From contig JAAXHO010000085.1 in the NCBI GenBank assembly GCA_012270795.1, positions 1-39,177 of the forward strand: DNA of 39,177 bases. The letters run 5' to 3'. The DNA comes from Candidatus Poribacteria bacterium (GTDB lineage Bacteria > Poribacteria > WGA-4E > WGA-3G). The position numbers and the translations under genes were made by a program. Below, piece by piece: positions 14,533 through 23,375 of the stretch. The notes under the pieces were generated by a model, which saw nothing but the letters and a program-made list of their open reading frames with translations, did no database searches and was not told where the DNA came from. Every line of letters starts with the position of its first letter. The first letter of the stretch is position 1.

Positions 14533-15903
14533 TTAGAAAAACGTCAGATACGGCTTCCCAACTATCTCACGCCACAACAGGACAGCAAGTTCGCGCGCAT
14601 GATAATCTCCCCACATAGATGCTTCACCACAAGGAATCTTCCTGCCCTCTGGCACATAATCCCATCCATTCGGACGGTGATACACAGAGTGCAATAACAA
14701 CCCCTGATGTGTTTCGGAAGTAGAAAGATACGGTTCTGAGAAAAGTGTCTTGGCTACCGTTAAACCTGCTTGGTAATACGGATTACCTGACTTAGAGTCC
14801 CCAAGTTTTTTGAGATAATTGCCATATCGAATTAGTCCTTGTGCAGCGATAGCCGCCGCAGAACTATCCACGGGTTCATAATCATTAAACGAATCAGCTG
14901 GTGCATCCAAATAATCCCCAAGTTTTGCCAAACCAGGGGCACCGGTATCCCAATAAGGTATACCATCTTGCGCACTATTTTCAATATAAAAATCGGCTGT
15001 TGCCTCCGCTGCTTTAATCATGTGATTTATTATTTCAGCATACCCACCGTACGGTTCAAGATCATCTTCGGTCAATGTGTCAAAAAATTCAAGTTGTTCA
15101 GCATAACCTGTGAGAATCCATGCCAATCCACGTGTCCATGTTGTAAATGGTGAATAACCTTGTTGTGTACTTGGACAGCGGTAATTTCCATCGTTTGTAT
15201 TGAAAATAGATTCATGCACAACACGACCCTTTTTATCGTAAGCATCCCGACCTTCACCATAATATACGTTATATTTCGCAGTAGTCTGAGAATGCTGAAT
15301 TAACCGTTCCAATAGATTGACAGCAACATCACCCTCCCCCATCAACACAGCACCCAGAGTGTGTCCCAGTGCCAAAACTCTCAGGGAACGAATGGTATCT
15401 GAAAAAAGCGAATGTGGTCCGTTGAAAGACGCAATATACCCTGTACCGTCTTTAATCTGTGTCCAACGGCTCGCTTGCACAGCGGCAGACGCTTTCAGTG
15501 CCAGTTCGTAGAAATGCATCTCGTTGTCATTCCAAGGAATTGCCCCCTCACGCATCAATCGCCGCAGATTTCCATAAGTGGAAACGTTATTGAACCCGTG
15601 GTCATGCACCCCAATATGTGTGATATGGGGTGACATTTTTTCTATTGTATTCTGCCTACCGATTTCAAGAAACTGTACGTCACCCGTAGCATCAAACTGA
15701 AGGATAGCAGAACCGAATTGGAATCCTTGTGTCCACTCAGTCCAACCCCGCGTGGTATATTTACCAGCAGCGGTGAAAACTGGTGTCCCCTGTTCCGGTT
15801 TCCACGTTTCCTCTATCGCTAAAATCTTCTGACCAGAAAATTCAAAAAGCCTTTCAAGTGAACTTTTTAGATCCTGTATTTGCAGTGAATTGTTAATCTT
15901 CAT
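14533..15903 (-). CDS. Glycoside hydrolase family 88-like unsaturated glucuronyl hydrolase
   Basis: A 456-residue (alpha/alpha)6-barrel enzyme. It shows WTEWTQGFQFGSAIL, HDHGFNNVSTYG with Asp101, FSDTIRSLRVL with Asp169 (the two Asp positions expected in the family), TTWTRGLAWILTGYAEQ, VDSSAAAIAAQGLIRYG and the closing CGEASMWGDYHARELAVLL. Family members release unsaturated uronic acid from oligosaccharides made by lyases acting on glycosaminoglycans, gellan or ulvan; the product isomerises and can feed into KDG, for which a kinase lies at 30324. No signal peptide is seen, so it acts in the cytoplasm on imported oligosaccharides. GAGG lies 7 bases before the ATG. It sits between the heptose adenylyltransferase and the ATPase on one strand. 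Confidence 0.92.
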   Translation of the reverse strand: MKINNSLQIQDLKSSLERLFEFSGQKILAIEETWKPEQGTPVFTAAGKYTTRGWTEWTQGFQFGSAILQFDATGDVQFLEIGRQNTIEKMSPHITHIGVHDHGFNNVSTYGNLRRLMREGAIPWNDNEMHFYELALKASAAVQASRWTQIKDGTGYIASFNGPHSLFSDTIRSLRVLALGHTLGAVLMGEGDVAVNLLERLIQHSQTTAKYNVYYGEGRDAYDKKGRVVHESIFNTNDGNYRCPSTQQGYSPFTTWTRGLAWILTGYAEQLEFFDTLTEDDLEPYGGYAEIINHMIKAAEATADFYIENSAQDGIPYWDTGAPGLAKLGDYLDAPADSFNDYEPVDSSAAAIAAQGLIRYGNYLKKLGDSKSGNPYYQAGLTVAKTLFSEPYLSTSETHQGLLLHSVYHRPNGWDYVPEGRKIPCGEASMWGDYHARELAVLLWREIVGKPYLTFF

Positions 15904-15958
15904 GTGTCCTCAATATGAGTAAGTGAATTAGTATATTTGCGTTTAAATCAAATTGAAA

Positions 15959-16450
15959 TTACTGTAAATTTCCATACCGCTTAATTATTAAATCAATTAT
16001 GTTAGTTGTTGATTTACCAGGGATATTTAACCCAATAACAACTTCTCCACCGTTCTCTTCAACTACCTTTCTTTCGACCAGTTCCTCCAATTTATAGTTA
16101 CCACCTTTAACATGTATATTTGGCTTGAGATCAGCAAGTAGTTTCATGGGAGTTAATTCTGGAAATATGACGACATAATCTACGCATTCCAACCCTGCAA
16201 GCATTTCCGCACGTTCCGCTTCGGGGATAAGTGGTCGGTTTACCCCTTTTAGTTCACGAACAGAACTATCACTATTGATCGCTACGACAAGTAGGTCACC
16301 AAGTTGTCTTGCTGCTTGAAGATAACGTAAATGACCTAAATGCAGCACATCAAAACAGCCGTTAGTTGTGACAACTACTTTCCCCTTGGATTTCAAATTT
16401 TCCAGTAGTACAGCAAGTTCTTTTTTTTGATAGATTTTTTCGTGTGTCAT
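15959..16450 (-). CDS. rfaE2: D-glycero-beta-D-manno-heptose 1-phosphate adenylyltransferase (RfaE2/HldE C-terminal domain)
   Basis: A 163-residue nucleotidyltransferase. The cytidylyltransferase-type motif GCFDVLHLGHLRYL holds HLGH at residues 37-40, followed by VAINSDSSVRELKG and RPLIPEAERAEMLAGL, then VKGGNY and the C-terminal GKSTTNII. It attaches AMP to heptose 1-phosphate during ADP-heptose synthesis for outer-surface glycans. It is the stand-alone form, without the kinase domain that is fused in many proteobacteria. The ATG at 16450 has no strong ribosome site, and a long AT-rich gap lies upstream. It is the first gene of a minus-strand run that continues with GH88. Confidence 0.93.
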   Translation of the reverse strand: MTHEKIYQKKELAVLLENLKSKGKVVVTTNGCFDVLHLGHLRYLQAARQLGDLLVVAINSDSSVRELKGVNRPLIPEAERAEMLAGLECVDYVVIFPELTPMKLLADLKPNIHVKGGNYKLEELVERKVVEENGGEVVIGLNIPGKSTTNIIDLIIKRYGNLQ

Positions 16451-16592
16451 TGTGACATTAGTTTATCACGCTTTTAGTTGTTTATCAACAAAGTTTTGAA
16501 CCCAATATTTTCAGAAACTAAAGCCATTCAATTGCCACGAAGTATCTTTGTTGGAAGACTTTGCAACAATAAAATACCAATAGATTATACAT

Positions 16593-16638
16593 GATTTCTA
16601 TTGTTCTCAAAACAGAATTTCTATTGTTCTCAAAACAG
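16593..16638. repeat. Perfect tandem duplication of a 23-bp unit
   Basis: ATTTCTATTGTTCTCAAAAC plus AGA occurs twice head to tail (16593-16615 and 16616-16638) without mismatch. It lies in the very A/T-rich gap between rfaE2 and the gene at 16901, which contains no convincing gene. Confidence 0.85.
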
Positions 16639-16649
16639 AAAACACAACA

Positions 16650-16686
16650 CAAAAAAACAACAAAAAAAGCCATTTAGTTGTTTTTT
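16650..16686. repeat. AT-rich hairpin ending in a T-run
   Basis: AAAAAAACAAC (16650-16660) pairs with GTTGTTTTTTT (16676-16686) around a 15-base loop. The T-run looks terminator-like but the stem has only two G:C pairs and no gene on the plus strand ends nearby. Confidence 0.4.
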
Positions 16687-16830
16687 TCAAAATTTCGTAA
16701 AATTAAAAACCTTCATAAACCCATACCACAACACGATCGAGAAGACTTATGAAAAAGTTGCAAAAAACACGAAAAAAACAACTAAAAAATTCACCACTGG
16801 GACTGAATTCACAACCAGAAGCATTAAAAC

Positions 16831-16859
16831 TTGAAATCTATTCAAAAAAATGCTAAAAT
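16831..16859 (+). promoter_or_regulatory. Promoter with overlapping inverted repeat ahead of the 16901 gene
   Basis: TTGAAA at 16831-16836, a 17-base spacer, and TGC plus TAAAAT at 16854-16859 (extended -10). AATCTATT (16835-16842) and AATAGATT (16857-16864) form an 8-bp inverted repeat that covers the edges of both promoter boxes, as an operator would. The ATG is 41 bases downstream. Confidence 0.65.
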
Positions 16860-16900
16860 AGATTCAACAAATCCAATTATTAGAACCAAGGAGTTTTTTT

Positions 16901-17491
16901 ATGGATGTAAATTACACACCAGCAATTAATAACGTCATAGAAAAATTAGAAACAGGTAACCCATTCCCATCACTTGTACCCTCAAAAGTTTGGAATGATG
17001 CATTAAACGAAGAACTTATTGCCACATCACTTGATGATCTATTTCAAGGACAGACGGTGAAGGACGACATCTTTGGTGGTGCACTTAAAAGCGGATTACT
17101 CATCTGGAATGACGCGTTAAATGATTCACACGATATCTCACAAGGACTGAGTAATAACACCGGCAGTTATTGGCACGGTATCATGCACCGTCGTGAACCG
17201 GATTACAGCAACGCTAAGTATTGGTTCGGGAGAGTCGGAACACATCCAATTTTTCCTGACCTTCGCGAACGCGCAATTGCAATTTTCAATGAACAGTCAA
17301 ATCAACCTAATGAACTCAACCAGATCGCACAAGCAATTGAAAACGCAGAACATTGGGATCCATATCAATTTATTGATTGGTGTGAAGAAACGGAAAACGA
17401 TAGTAATTCTGACGTAACCCGTTTTCTACAGCAAATACAAGCAGCGGAAATCAAATTGTTACTTGCTTATTCCTATAGAAACGCAATATAA
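16901..17491 (+). CDS. Conserved-looking protein of unknown function with a [10 protein letters not shown]-type motif
   Basis: A 196-residue soluble protein. I do not recognise a named family. The most distinctive part is the centre, residues 88-115: [20 protein letters not shown] followed by [11 protein letters not shown], with many aromatic and His residues that could bind a metal or a small ligand. The N-terminal half is acidic with WNDAL repeated twice (residues 31-35 and 69-73); the C-terminus is helical. No signal peptide. AAGGAG lies 8 bases ahead of the ATG, and a near-consensus promoter with an operator-like repeat lies 41 bases upstream, so it appears to be a separately regulated single gene ahead of the thioredoxin genes. 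Confidence 0.75.
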   Translation: MDVNYTPAINNVIEKLETGNPFPSLVPSKVWNDALNEELIATSLDDLFQGQTVKDDIFGGALKSGLLIWNDALNDSHDISQGLSNNTGSYWHGIMHRREPDYSNAKYWFGRVGTHPIFPDLRERAIAIFNEQSNQPNELNQIAQAIENAEHWDPYQFIDWCEETENDSNSDVTRFLQQIQAAEIKLLLAYSYRNAI

Positions 17492-17535
17492 TTTCTGTGC
17501 TTGTTGAATGATATTATACGCATAGAAGGTGCATA

Positions 17536-18542
17536 ATGTATAACAAAAAAAGATAACAAAGATAGATTGTTGGTTATATCATTTTGCAGTCACCACATGT
17601 TTGATACTGATATGTTCCTGTGTCACAAGTTCATATAATTCATCCGAAACAACACAGGCATCAACCGGCCGTGCTATTGATAAGTATAACGAGATTAAAG
17701 GCATTGAGAAAAATCTGTTAAACTCAAGCGAAAATGCGGATGCTGAAATGCTAATTGAGAAATCAAAAGTTTTTATAAAGGAACATCCCCTCTACAACAA
17801 GGTGGATGAAGTATTCTTCCTACTCGGTACAGCCTTACTTCAGTATGATCGCGCACCAGAAGCAATTGAGGTCTTTGAAACGTTTATAAAAGATTATCCA
17901 AGTTCTCCATCAATTGCCCCAAGTTTACTAACTTTGGGAATAGCCTACGATAGGGTTGGCAGACATGAAAAAGCCGATCAAGTTTACAAGAAACTTGTTC
18001 TTGACTCTAAATATAGCCAAACCAAATATGCAGAAGGTGCGCAGCAATTGCTGGAAACATCTCTAATAGACAGAAGAGATGCATTAACAGACTTGTCAGA
18101 TACATTCAATCCTGAGAATTTTGTTGATAAACCGGTCCTGGATTTTCAAATAGAAGATGCAAAAGGTCAAACCGTCTCGTTAGCAGAGCTGCGTGGACAG
18201 GTAGTTCTTCTTTATTTTTGGGCAACATGGTCCGACCGCTTTATAAAGGAAATACCTGTTATCAATCAGACATACACGAAATATAATAACCAAAATTTCC
18301 AAGTTATTGGCATAATCACAGACAAAGAAAATGATCAACTTGAGGAGTTTATCAGAAAAAAAGCAATTAAAGGTTTACACTATCACGATAAAGATGGAAA
18401 GATTGCAAATATGTATAGAGTTAGGCAAATTCCAACGAATTTTCTAATAGATGCAGATGGGATTGTCCGCAAAATAAATCTGAAAGGGGGTTCACTTCCA
18501 TCTGCTGTTGCTCAACTCATAGAAGAAAATACTCGAAATTAA
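17536..18542 (+). CDS. TPR plus thioredoxin-fold lipoprotein without active cysteines; start split off by a one-base gap in an A-run
   Basis: The open frame runs from 17544 to 18542. Its natural start is probably the ATG at 17536, which has an AGAAGG site 8 bases upstream, but that frame stops after six codons (MYNKKR). If the A7 run at 17545-17551 had eight As, the protein would begin MYNKKKITKIDCW and continue into a hydrophobic stretch ending in LILICSC, a good lipoprotein signal. Starting at the TTG at 17601 would leave only a stub of it. After it come TPR-like helices (about 80-180) and a TlpA/AhpC-type thioredoxin domain where the usual WCGPC reads WSDRF, so both redox cysteines are gone. 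It is followed by a paralogue with two active domains, and is probably a binding or scaffold protein. Confidence 0.8.
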
Positions 18543-18626
18543 TCCATCGAAAAATGAAATTGTTGAAAACATCCAATAAGGCAATAAAAAAATCAATTTC
18601 CTACAATCAACTATAGGAGGGATAAA

Positions 18627-20285
18627 ATGAATTTTCAATATAAAACAACCCTAATTAGAAATTATGTTACGAATACATGTATTAAAACTTTGAGCTTAGT
18701 TGCTATGGTTATGGTCATTGGGTTAAGTAACAATTTCATACATGCCGAACCTACATCAGAAACTACAACAGTCAGCTCAACTGAAATCAGTTTCAAATAC
18801 CAAGAAATTAAAGCAATTTACAAGAAACTGAATAATGAAAACGATCCTGAAGAATTAGCAAAGTTAGTAAAGAAATCAAGCGATTTTGTGAAAATGTTCC
18901 CCAAATACAAGCGAGTAGATGAGGTATTTTATTATCTGGGGAACGGTTATGTACGATTGGAACTTGTTGATGAAGGCATCAAAACGTTTGAAAAACTTAT
19001 CAAAGACTATCCCGATGCACGCTATGTGCAACCCAGCCTGTTAGAATTAGGATTGGCTTACGACAAACTGAGTAAACACGACAAAGCTGATGAAATCTAC
19101 AACAAACTTATAGAACACCCAAAATATGGGTCAAAAACTTATGCAAAGCAGGCAAAACAGATTCTTGAACTGGAAAGATCTGAAAGAAAAGGGAAACTGG
19201 CAACGCCTGAAGGTGTCAGCACTGGACCGAATAGTAATTTAATAGGAAAACCTGCTCCCGATTTTAAAGTAAAGGACCTAAAGGGGAAAGAACTTTCTTT
19301 AGAAAAATATCGTGGAAAAGTAATACTCCTTGACTTTTGGGCAACATGGTGTGGACCATGCATCGCTGAATTACCCAACGTAAAGCGTACTTATGAAAAA
19401 CACAAAGATCAAAAATTCGAGATAATTGGGATTAGTTTAGATAGATCAAAAACAAAACTTGATACGTTTATTAAGAAAGAAAATCTTAATTGGATACATT
19501 ATTGGGATCATAACCAAACAATTGCTCAGCAGTATAAAGTTAGTGGTATCCCCTCAATGTTTCTCATTGACGGGAAAGGTGTTGTCCGAAAGGCTAATCT
19601 TAGAGGGCATGCACTCGGAACAGAAGTCGCAAAATTGGTGAAGGAGAATCTAACAAAACCTGCTGACTCCGACCCCAAATCAACTACAAAAGACACACAA
19701 ATGAAGTCAGTACCCGCAGTAAAAATACAGAAAAAGGAAACTACAACCCAGGTACCGAATTCAATGCAAACACTTGAGGAAAAAATGCAAGCATGGGTTG
19801 GTAAAAAAGTTCCTGATTTAGAAGTAAAGGACATTGATGGTAACAAACTATCAATAAAAGACTATCGTGGACAAGTTGTGCTTCTTGACTTTTGGGCAAC
19901 ATGGTGTGGTCCCTGTATCAAAGAAATGCCAAAACTAAAAAAGACATTCCAAGAATACAAAGATCAGAAATTTCAAATTATTGGAATCAGTCTTGATAGG
20001 TCTAAACAACCCCTTGTAGATTACATTAAAAAAGAAGAACTTGGGTGGATTCATTATTGGGACGAAGACCGTAAAGTAAAAACTGAATTTGGTATCCAAG
20101 GAATTCCAACTGCATTTCTCATTGACGGTGAAGGTACAATCCGAAAAGCAAGTCTCGCGGGTTTTGATGTTGAAACTGCTGTCGCAGAATTAGTTAAGGA
20201 AAATCTCGCAAAACAAGATAATTCAACTGAAACAGAAAAGCAAGAAATAACCTCCGAAAATGAACAGAAGGAGGAAACAGAGTGA
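18627..20285 (+). CDS. Secreted TPR protein with two TlpA-like thioredoxin domains
   Basis: A 552-residue exported protein. The N-terminus has a basic start and a hydrophobic segment (LSLVAMVMVIGLSNNF, residues 23-38) ending near HAEP, a likely signal peptide. Residues 55-175 hold TPR-like repeats. The first thioredoxin domain has WCGPC at 241-245 and the second at 426-430; they are close copies (both with GISLDRSK and WIHYWD), so they arose by internal duplication. A Lys/Thr-rich linker joins them. TlpA-type proteins reduce or carry disulphides outside the membrane, for example in cytochrome c maturation. AGGAGG lies 6 bases ahead of the ATG. It follows a paralogue with a dead site and overlaps the next gene by 4 bases. 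Confidence 0.92.
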   Translation: MNFQYKTTLIRNYVTNTCIKTLSLVAMVMVIGLSNNFIHAEPTSETTTVSSTEISFKYQEIKAIYKKLNNENDPEELAKLVKKSSDFVKMFPKYKRVDEVFYYLGNGYVRLELVDEGIKTFEKLIKDYPDARYVQPSLLELGLAYDKLSKHDKADEIYNKLIEHPKYGSKTYAKQAKQILELERSERKGKLATPEGVSTGPNSNLIGKPAPDFKVKDLKGKELSLEKYRGKVILLDFWATWCGPCIAELPNVKRTYEKHKDQKFEIIGISLDRSKTKLDTFIKKENLNWIHYWDHNQTIAQQYKVSGIPSMFLIDGKGVVRKANLRGHALGTEVAKLVKENLTKPADSDPKSTTKDTQMKSVPAVKIQKKETTTQVPNSMQTLEEKMQAWVGKKVPDLEVKDIDGNKLSIKDYRGQVVLLDFWATWCGPCIKEMPKLKKTFQEYKDQKFQIIGISLDRSKQPLVDYIKKEELGWIHYWDEDRKVKTEFGIQGIPTAFLIDGEGTIRKASLAGFDVETAVAELVKENLAKQDNSTETEKQEITSENEQKEETE

Positions 20286-20650
20286 ATATCCGCATCGCTG
20301 CTACCTTGATGTTAGTTGCCACAATTATATTGTTAGGAAATAGCATCACGACAGCACAAGAAATGCTTGAAATCAGCGCAACAATCAAAAGGGAAGTCCT
20401 TGATACAACTCCTGAACAAAATCCAATACCAAAAGTTAAGGTTACCGTTGTATCAATGGCAACTAATGAAGAATATACTACCCATACTGATCAAAAAGGG
20501 GAATACGAGATTAAGAATCTTCCTGCTGGTCGCTATACAATAAATTATACTAAAAACGGATACGGTACAAGAGTCGGAAAATCAAAAGTCCTTGCACCCG
20601 GTGGAGAAATCTATGATCGTACGAAAATGAAAAAAAAGACAATATATTAG
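20282..20650 (+). CDS. Small secreted carboxypeptidase-regulatory-like (Ig-like) protein
   Basis: A 122-residue protein that starts at a GTG overlapping the previous stop (GTGA), with AAGGAGG upstream. The N-terminus is a signal peptide (LMLVATIILLGNSITTAQE). The remainder fits a carboxypeptidase regulatory-like beta-sandwich: PKVKVTVVSMATNEEYTTHT, then DQKGEYEIKNLPAGRYTINY. It ends at KKKTIY soon after the domain, so it is a single-domain form. It belongs to a three-gene unit with the two thioredoxin proteins and may bind surface carbohydrate or form part of an envelope complex. The specific role is not known. Confidence 0.82.
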   Translation: MNIRIAATLMLVATIILLGNSITTAQEMLEISATIKREVLDTTPEQNPIPKVKVTVVSMATNEEYTTHTDQKGEYEIKNLPAGRYTINYTKNGYGTRVGKSKVLAPGGEIYDRTKMKKKTIY

Positions 20651-20803
20651 CATTTCTCTTTAGAAAATCAGCGATATTCATTATTCCACTATTTACACTT
20701 CTTACCCTCTGATGTTTAATGCAGAAAAGTAGAACTTCCGACACATATTGGACGTATACCACTATGTAGACATTATCTGCTAAAGGTTGACTCGCTAAAT
20801 ACT

Positions 20804-20925
20804 TATAATACCATTTCTAATTGATAATGTCTCTTATTGTAGCACAAACTTTTAGTTTGTGCTGTATTAGATTATATTCCACAAAAACCTGAAATGCGAC
20901 ATCATATATTAGAATTGGTATTATA
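20804..20925. repeat. 122-bp inverted-repeat element with an inner palindrome
   Basis: TATAATACCATTTCTAA (20804-20820) pairs with TTAGAATTGGTATTATA (20909-20925) with one mismatch. Inside is the perfect palindrome AGCACAAACT-TTT-AGTTTGTGCT (20841-20863). A lone left end is at 5107-5127. It has no ORF and looks like a non-autonomous mobile element. The region 20651-20803 shows nothing else. Confidence 0.6.
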
Positions 20926-20944
20926 TAGAACAGACAGAATAAAC

Positions 20945-21037
20945 CCAAAAGCCCCCTCCCCTCGCTTGCGGGGGGATAAAGGGGGGTGAATTTAGGGTGT
21001 CCAAAATACCAATATTTATTGCCGAGTATACCACTAA
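20945..21037. repeat. 93-bp dispersed direct repeat, copy A
   Basis: CCAAAAG...CCACTAA matches 38616-38708 over 93 bases with about six differences by eye. It contains a G/C-rich hairpin (CCTCGCTTGCGGGGGG region, a perfect CCCCCCGC/GCGGGGGG in copy B) followed by a second G-run. Its right end lies 10 bases ahead of the ATPase start at 21048, and the AAGGA ribosome site straddles the boundary. Confidence 0.85.
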
Positions 21038-21047
21038 AGGATAAACA

Positions 21048-22142
21048 ATGGCACAAGTCATATTGAAAGATATTACAAAAATATATGATGGGGATGTTCT
21101 TGCTGTTGATAAAGCAGATATCCATATTCCCGATGAATCGTTCACTGTCCTTGTCGGTCCATCAGGGTGTGGTAAATCCACGATCCTGCGAATGATTGCT
21201 GGACTTGAGGAGATTACATCAGGCGATATCTATATTGATGACGAACATGTTAATAACATCCCTCCGAAAGACAGAGATATCGCTATGGTATTCCAAAACT
21301 ATGCGCTATATCCGTTTATGACAGTATACAAGAACATGGCATTCGGATTGAAACTCCGAAAATATCCTAAAACCGAAATCGATCAACGCGTCAAAGAAGC
21401 AGCTGATATACTTAGTATAACGCACTTATTGGACCGTAAACCGAAACATCTTTCGGGGGGTGAACGCCAACGGGTCGCTGTTGGCAGAGCAATCGTTCGA
21501 CAACCAAAAGTGTTCTTATTTGATGAACCACTGAGCAACTTGGATGCAAAGCTGCGTGTACAAATGCGTATGGAAATCAGTCGTCTTCATGACCGACTCA
21601 ACGCAACGATAGTTTATGTCACCCATGACCAAGTAGAAGCAATGACCATGGGGGATCAGATAGTCGTACTCAATGAGGGGAAAATCCAGCAAATCGCCAA
21701 ACCAAGTACGCTTTATCACAAACCTAAGAATCAATTCGTTGCAGGTTTTATCGGCACACCACCGATGAACTTTATTGACACACACATTGAAAAAAATGGA
21801 GGTACTTCTAAACTGAGGTTTGAGGAGTTTACGGTGAATATAAATCCTGCAATGCAATCTTGTCTAAGTAAACTTTCAGACAACTCTGTTACACTCGGCA
21901 TACGTCCAGAGGACATACATGTTAACGAAAATGGTAATAGTCAGATAAAAACACATGTAGAACTTGTTGAACCACTTGGAAATCACACCATCCTCTATCT
22001 ACGAACTGAAAAGAACAATTTTGTTGTACAAACCAACCAATCAACATTACCACAAAACAACACATCTTTGACGGTCAGTTTTGATCTTGACAAAATCCAT
22101 CTATTCCATCCCGAAACAGGTGCATCATTGACAGCACCATAA
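21048..22142 (+). CDS. UgpC/MalK-type sugar ABC transporter ATP-binding protein
   Basis: A 364-residue ATPase of the carbohydrate-uptake (CUT1) class. It shows Walker A GPSGCGKST (37-45), a Q-loop (MVFQNYALYP), signature LSGGERQRVA (135-144), Walker B VFLFDEP (155-161), a D-loop SNLDAKLR, and H-loop His193 (VTHDQ). The C-terminal third (about 235-364) is a TOBE-type regulatory domain. Such ATPases often serve several sugar transporters. No permease or binding-protein gene of this class is next to it, so it may act with systems elsewhere. Its ribosome site (AAGGA) lies at the border of a 93-bp mobile repeat. The next gene starts 28 bases later. Confidence 0.94.
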   Translation: MAQVILKDITKIYDGDVLAVDKADIHIPDESFTVLVGPSGCGKSTILRMIAGLEEITSGDIYIDDEHVNNIPPKDRDIAMVFQNYALYPFMTVYKNMAFGLKLRKYPKTEIDQRVKEAADILSITHLLDRKPKHLSGGERQRVAVGRAIVRQPKVFLFDEPLSNLDAKLRVQMRMEISRLHDRLNATIVYVTHDQVEAMTMGDQIVVLNEGKIQQIAKPSTLYHKPKNQFVAGFIGTPPMNFIDTHIEKNGGTSKLRFEEFTVNINPAMQSCLSKLSDNSVTLGIRPEDIHVNENGNSQIKTHVELVEPLGNHTILYLRTEKNNFVVQTNQSTLPQNNTSLTVSFDLDKIHLFHPETGASLTAP

Positions 22143-22170
22143 ATCAGTGTAGACCTCAGTATAACTTAGC

Positions 22171-23322
22171 ATGAAGCACTATTTACAACATCTTGAATGT
22201 AGCAAATGCAAAGAAATCTATCCTCATGATAAACCCCAAAACGTTTGCCATTCATGTGGAAAACCGTTGTTTGCATGCTATAATCTTGATGAATTAACGA
22301 ATACTTGGAAACCCGATTCACTCCTTACAAGAGAACCATCATTCTGGCGTTATCACGAACTCCTACCTATCTGCAACAAAGCAAACATTGTTTCCATTGG
22401 TGAAACGATGACACCACTCATTCATGCGAAAAGACTTGGGAGTCAACTCAGTTTACCAGAACTTTGGATAAAAGACGAATCCCGTTTACCGACCGGTAGT
22501 TTTAAGGCGAGAGGTTTAGCCATGGCTGTGTCAAAAGCCAAAGAACTTGGCACAAAAAACTTAGCCATTCCATCTGCCGGAAACGCCGCAACTGCCTTGT
22601 CAGTCTACGCTGCATGTGCTGGAATTCCCGCACACATCTTTATGCCTAAAGATACACCTTCCTTTAATATAAAGACATGTCAACTTGCAGGGGCAAATGT
22701 TACCTTGATTGACGGTCTCATAACAGATGCTGGTAAAATTGTTGCTAAACGAAAAGAAGTTGAAGGTTGGTTTGATGTTTCAACGCTAAAAGAACCCTAC
22801 CGTGTGGAAGGGAAAAAAACAATGGGGTTTGAACTCGCGGAACAACTCAGTTGGAAACTACCTGATGTGATTATTTATCCTACAGGTGGTGGCACAGGAA
22901 TAGTTGGAATGTGGAAAGCGTTCAATGAATTAGAGGCAATCGGTTGGATTGGGAAGAAAAGGCCACGGTTCATCTCAGTTCAAGCAACGGGGTGCGCACC
23001 GATTGTAAAGGCATGGGAGGAAGATAACCAAACTGCTGAACCTTGGGAAAACGCACATACTTTAGCAAGTGGGTTGCGCGTTCCCCAAGCCATCGGAGAC
23101 TTTCTGATTTTGGAAACAATTCGCAAGAGCAAAGGGACCGCAATCGCTGTCTCGGATGATGCAATACTTAAAGCGAGGCAAGTACTGCCAACGACTGAAG
23201 GAATACTAACCTGTCCAGAAGGGGCAGCAACAGTTGCTGCCCTCAAACCTCTGTTAGAAAACGGAACTATAAAACCATCTGATCAAATAGTACTGTTTAA
23301 CACTGGCGGTTTTCAGGCTTAA
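22171..23322 (+). CDS. thrC: Threonine synthase
   Basis: A 383-residue PLP enzyme that converts O-phosphohomoserine to threonine. An N-terminal zinc-ribbon-like segment has Cys10, 13, 26 and 29 (C-x2-C-x12-C-x2-C). The PLP lysine is Lys112 in PTGSFKARG; the substrate loop is PSAGNAATALSVYAA; the PLP-phosphate loop is PTGGGTGIVG. Length and domain order fit the class I-type with N-terminal ribbon found in many bacteria and archaea. The start has no strong ribosome site and lies 28 bases after the ATPase, so they may share a transcript. All key residues are seen. Related ammonia-lyases are less likely because of the ribbon. Confidence 0.9.
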   Translation: MKHYLQHLECSKCKEIYPHDKPQNVCHSCGKPLFACYNLDELTNTWKPDSLLTREPSFWRYHELLPICNKANIVSIGETMTPLIHAKRLGSQLSLPELWIKDESRLPTGSFKARGLAMAVSKAKELGTKNLAIPSAGNAATALSVYAACAGIPAHIFMPKDTPSFNIKTCQLAGANVTLIDGLITDAGKIVAKRKEVEGWFDVSTLKEPYRVEGKKTMGFELAEQLSWKLPDVIIYPTGGGTGIVGMWKAFNELEAIGWIGKKRPRFISVQATGCAPIVKAWEEDNQTAEPWENAHTLASGLRVPQAIGDFLILETIRKSKGTAIAVSDDAILKARQVLPTTEGILTCPEGAATVAALKPLLENGTIKPSDQIVLFNTGGFQA

Positions 23323-23375
23323 AATCTCCCTGAACTTTCGTGTAGACTAAAAACACTCACAGATAAATGTTACTC

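Noticed and set aside
16601-16834. Open frame of 77 codons in the gap after rfaE2
   Set aside because: Lys/Asn/Thr-only composition from A-rich DNA, crosses the tandem duplication and a hairpin, no ribosome site.
21048-22142. ATPase subunit for the DppBC-like permeases at 9576-11449
   Set aside because: It is of the UgpC/MalK (sugar) class with a TOBE domain, a different transporter family.
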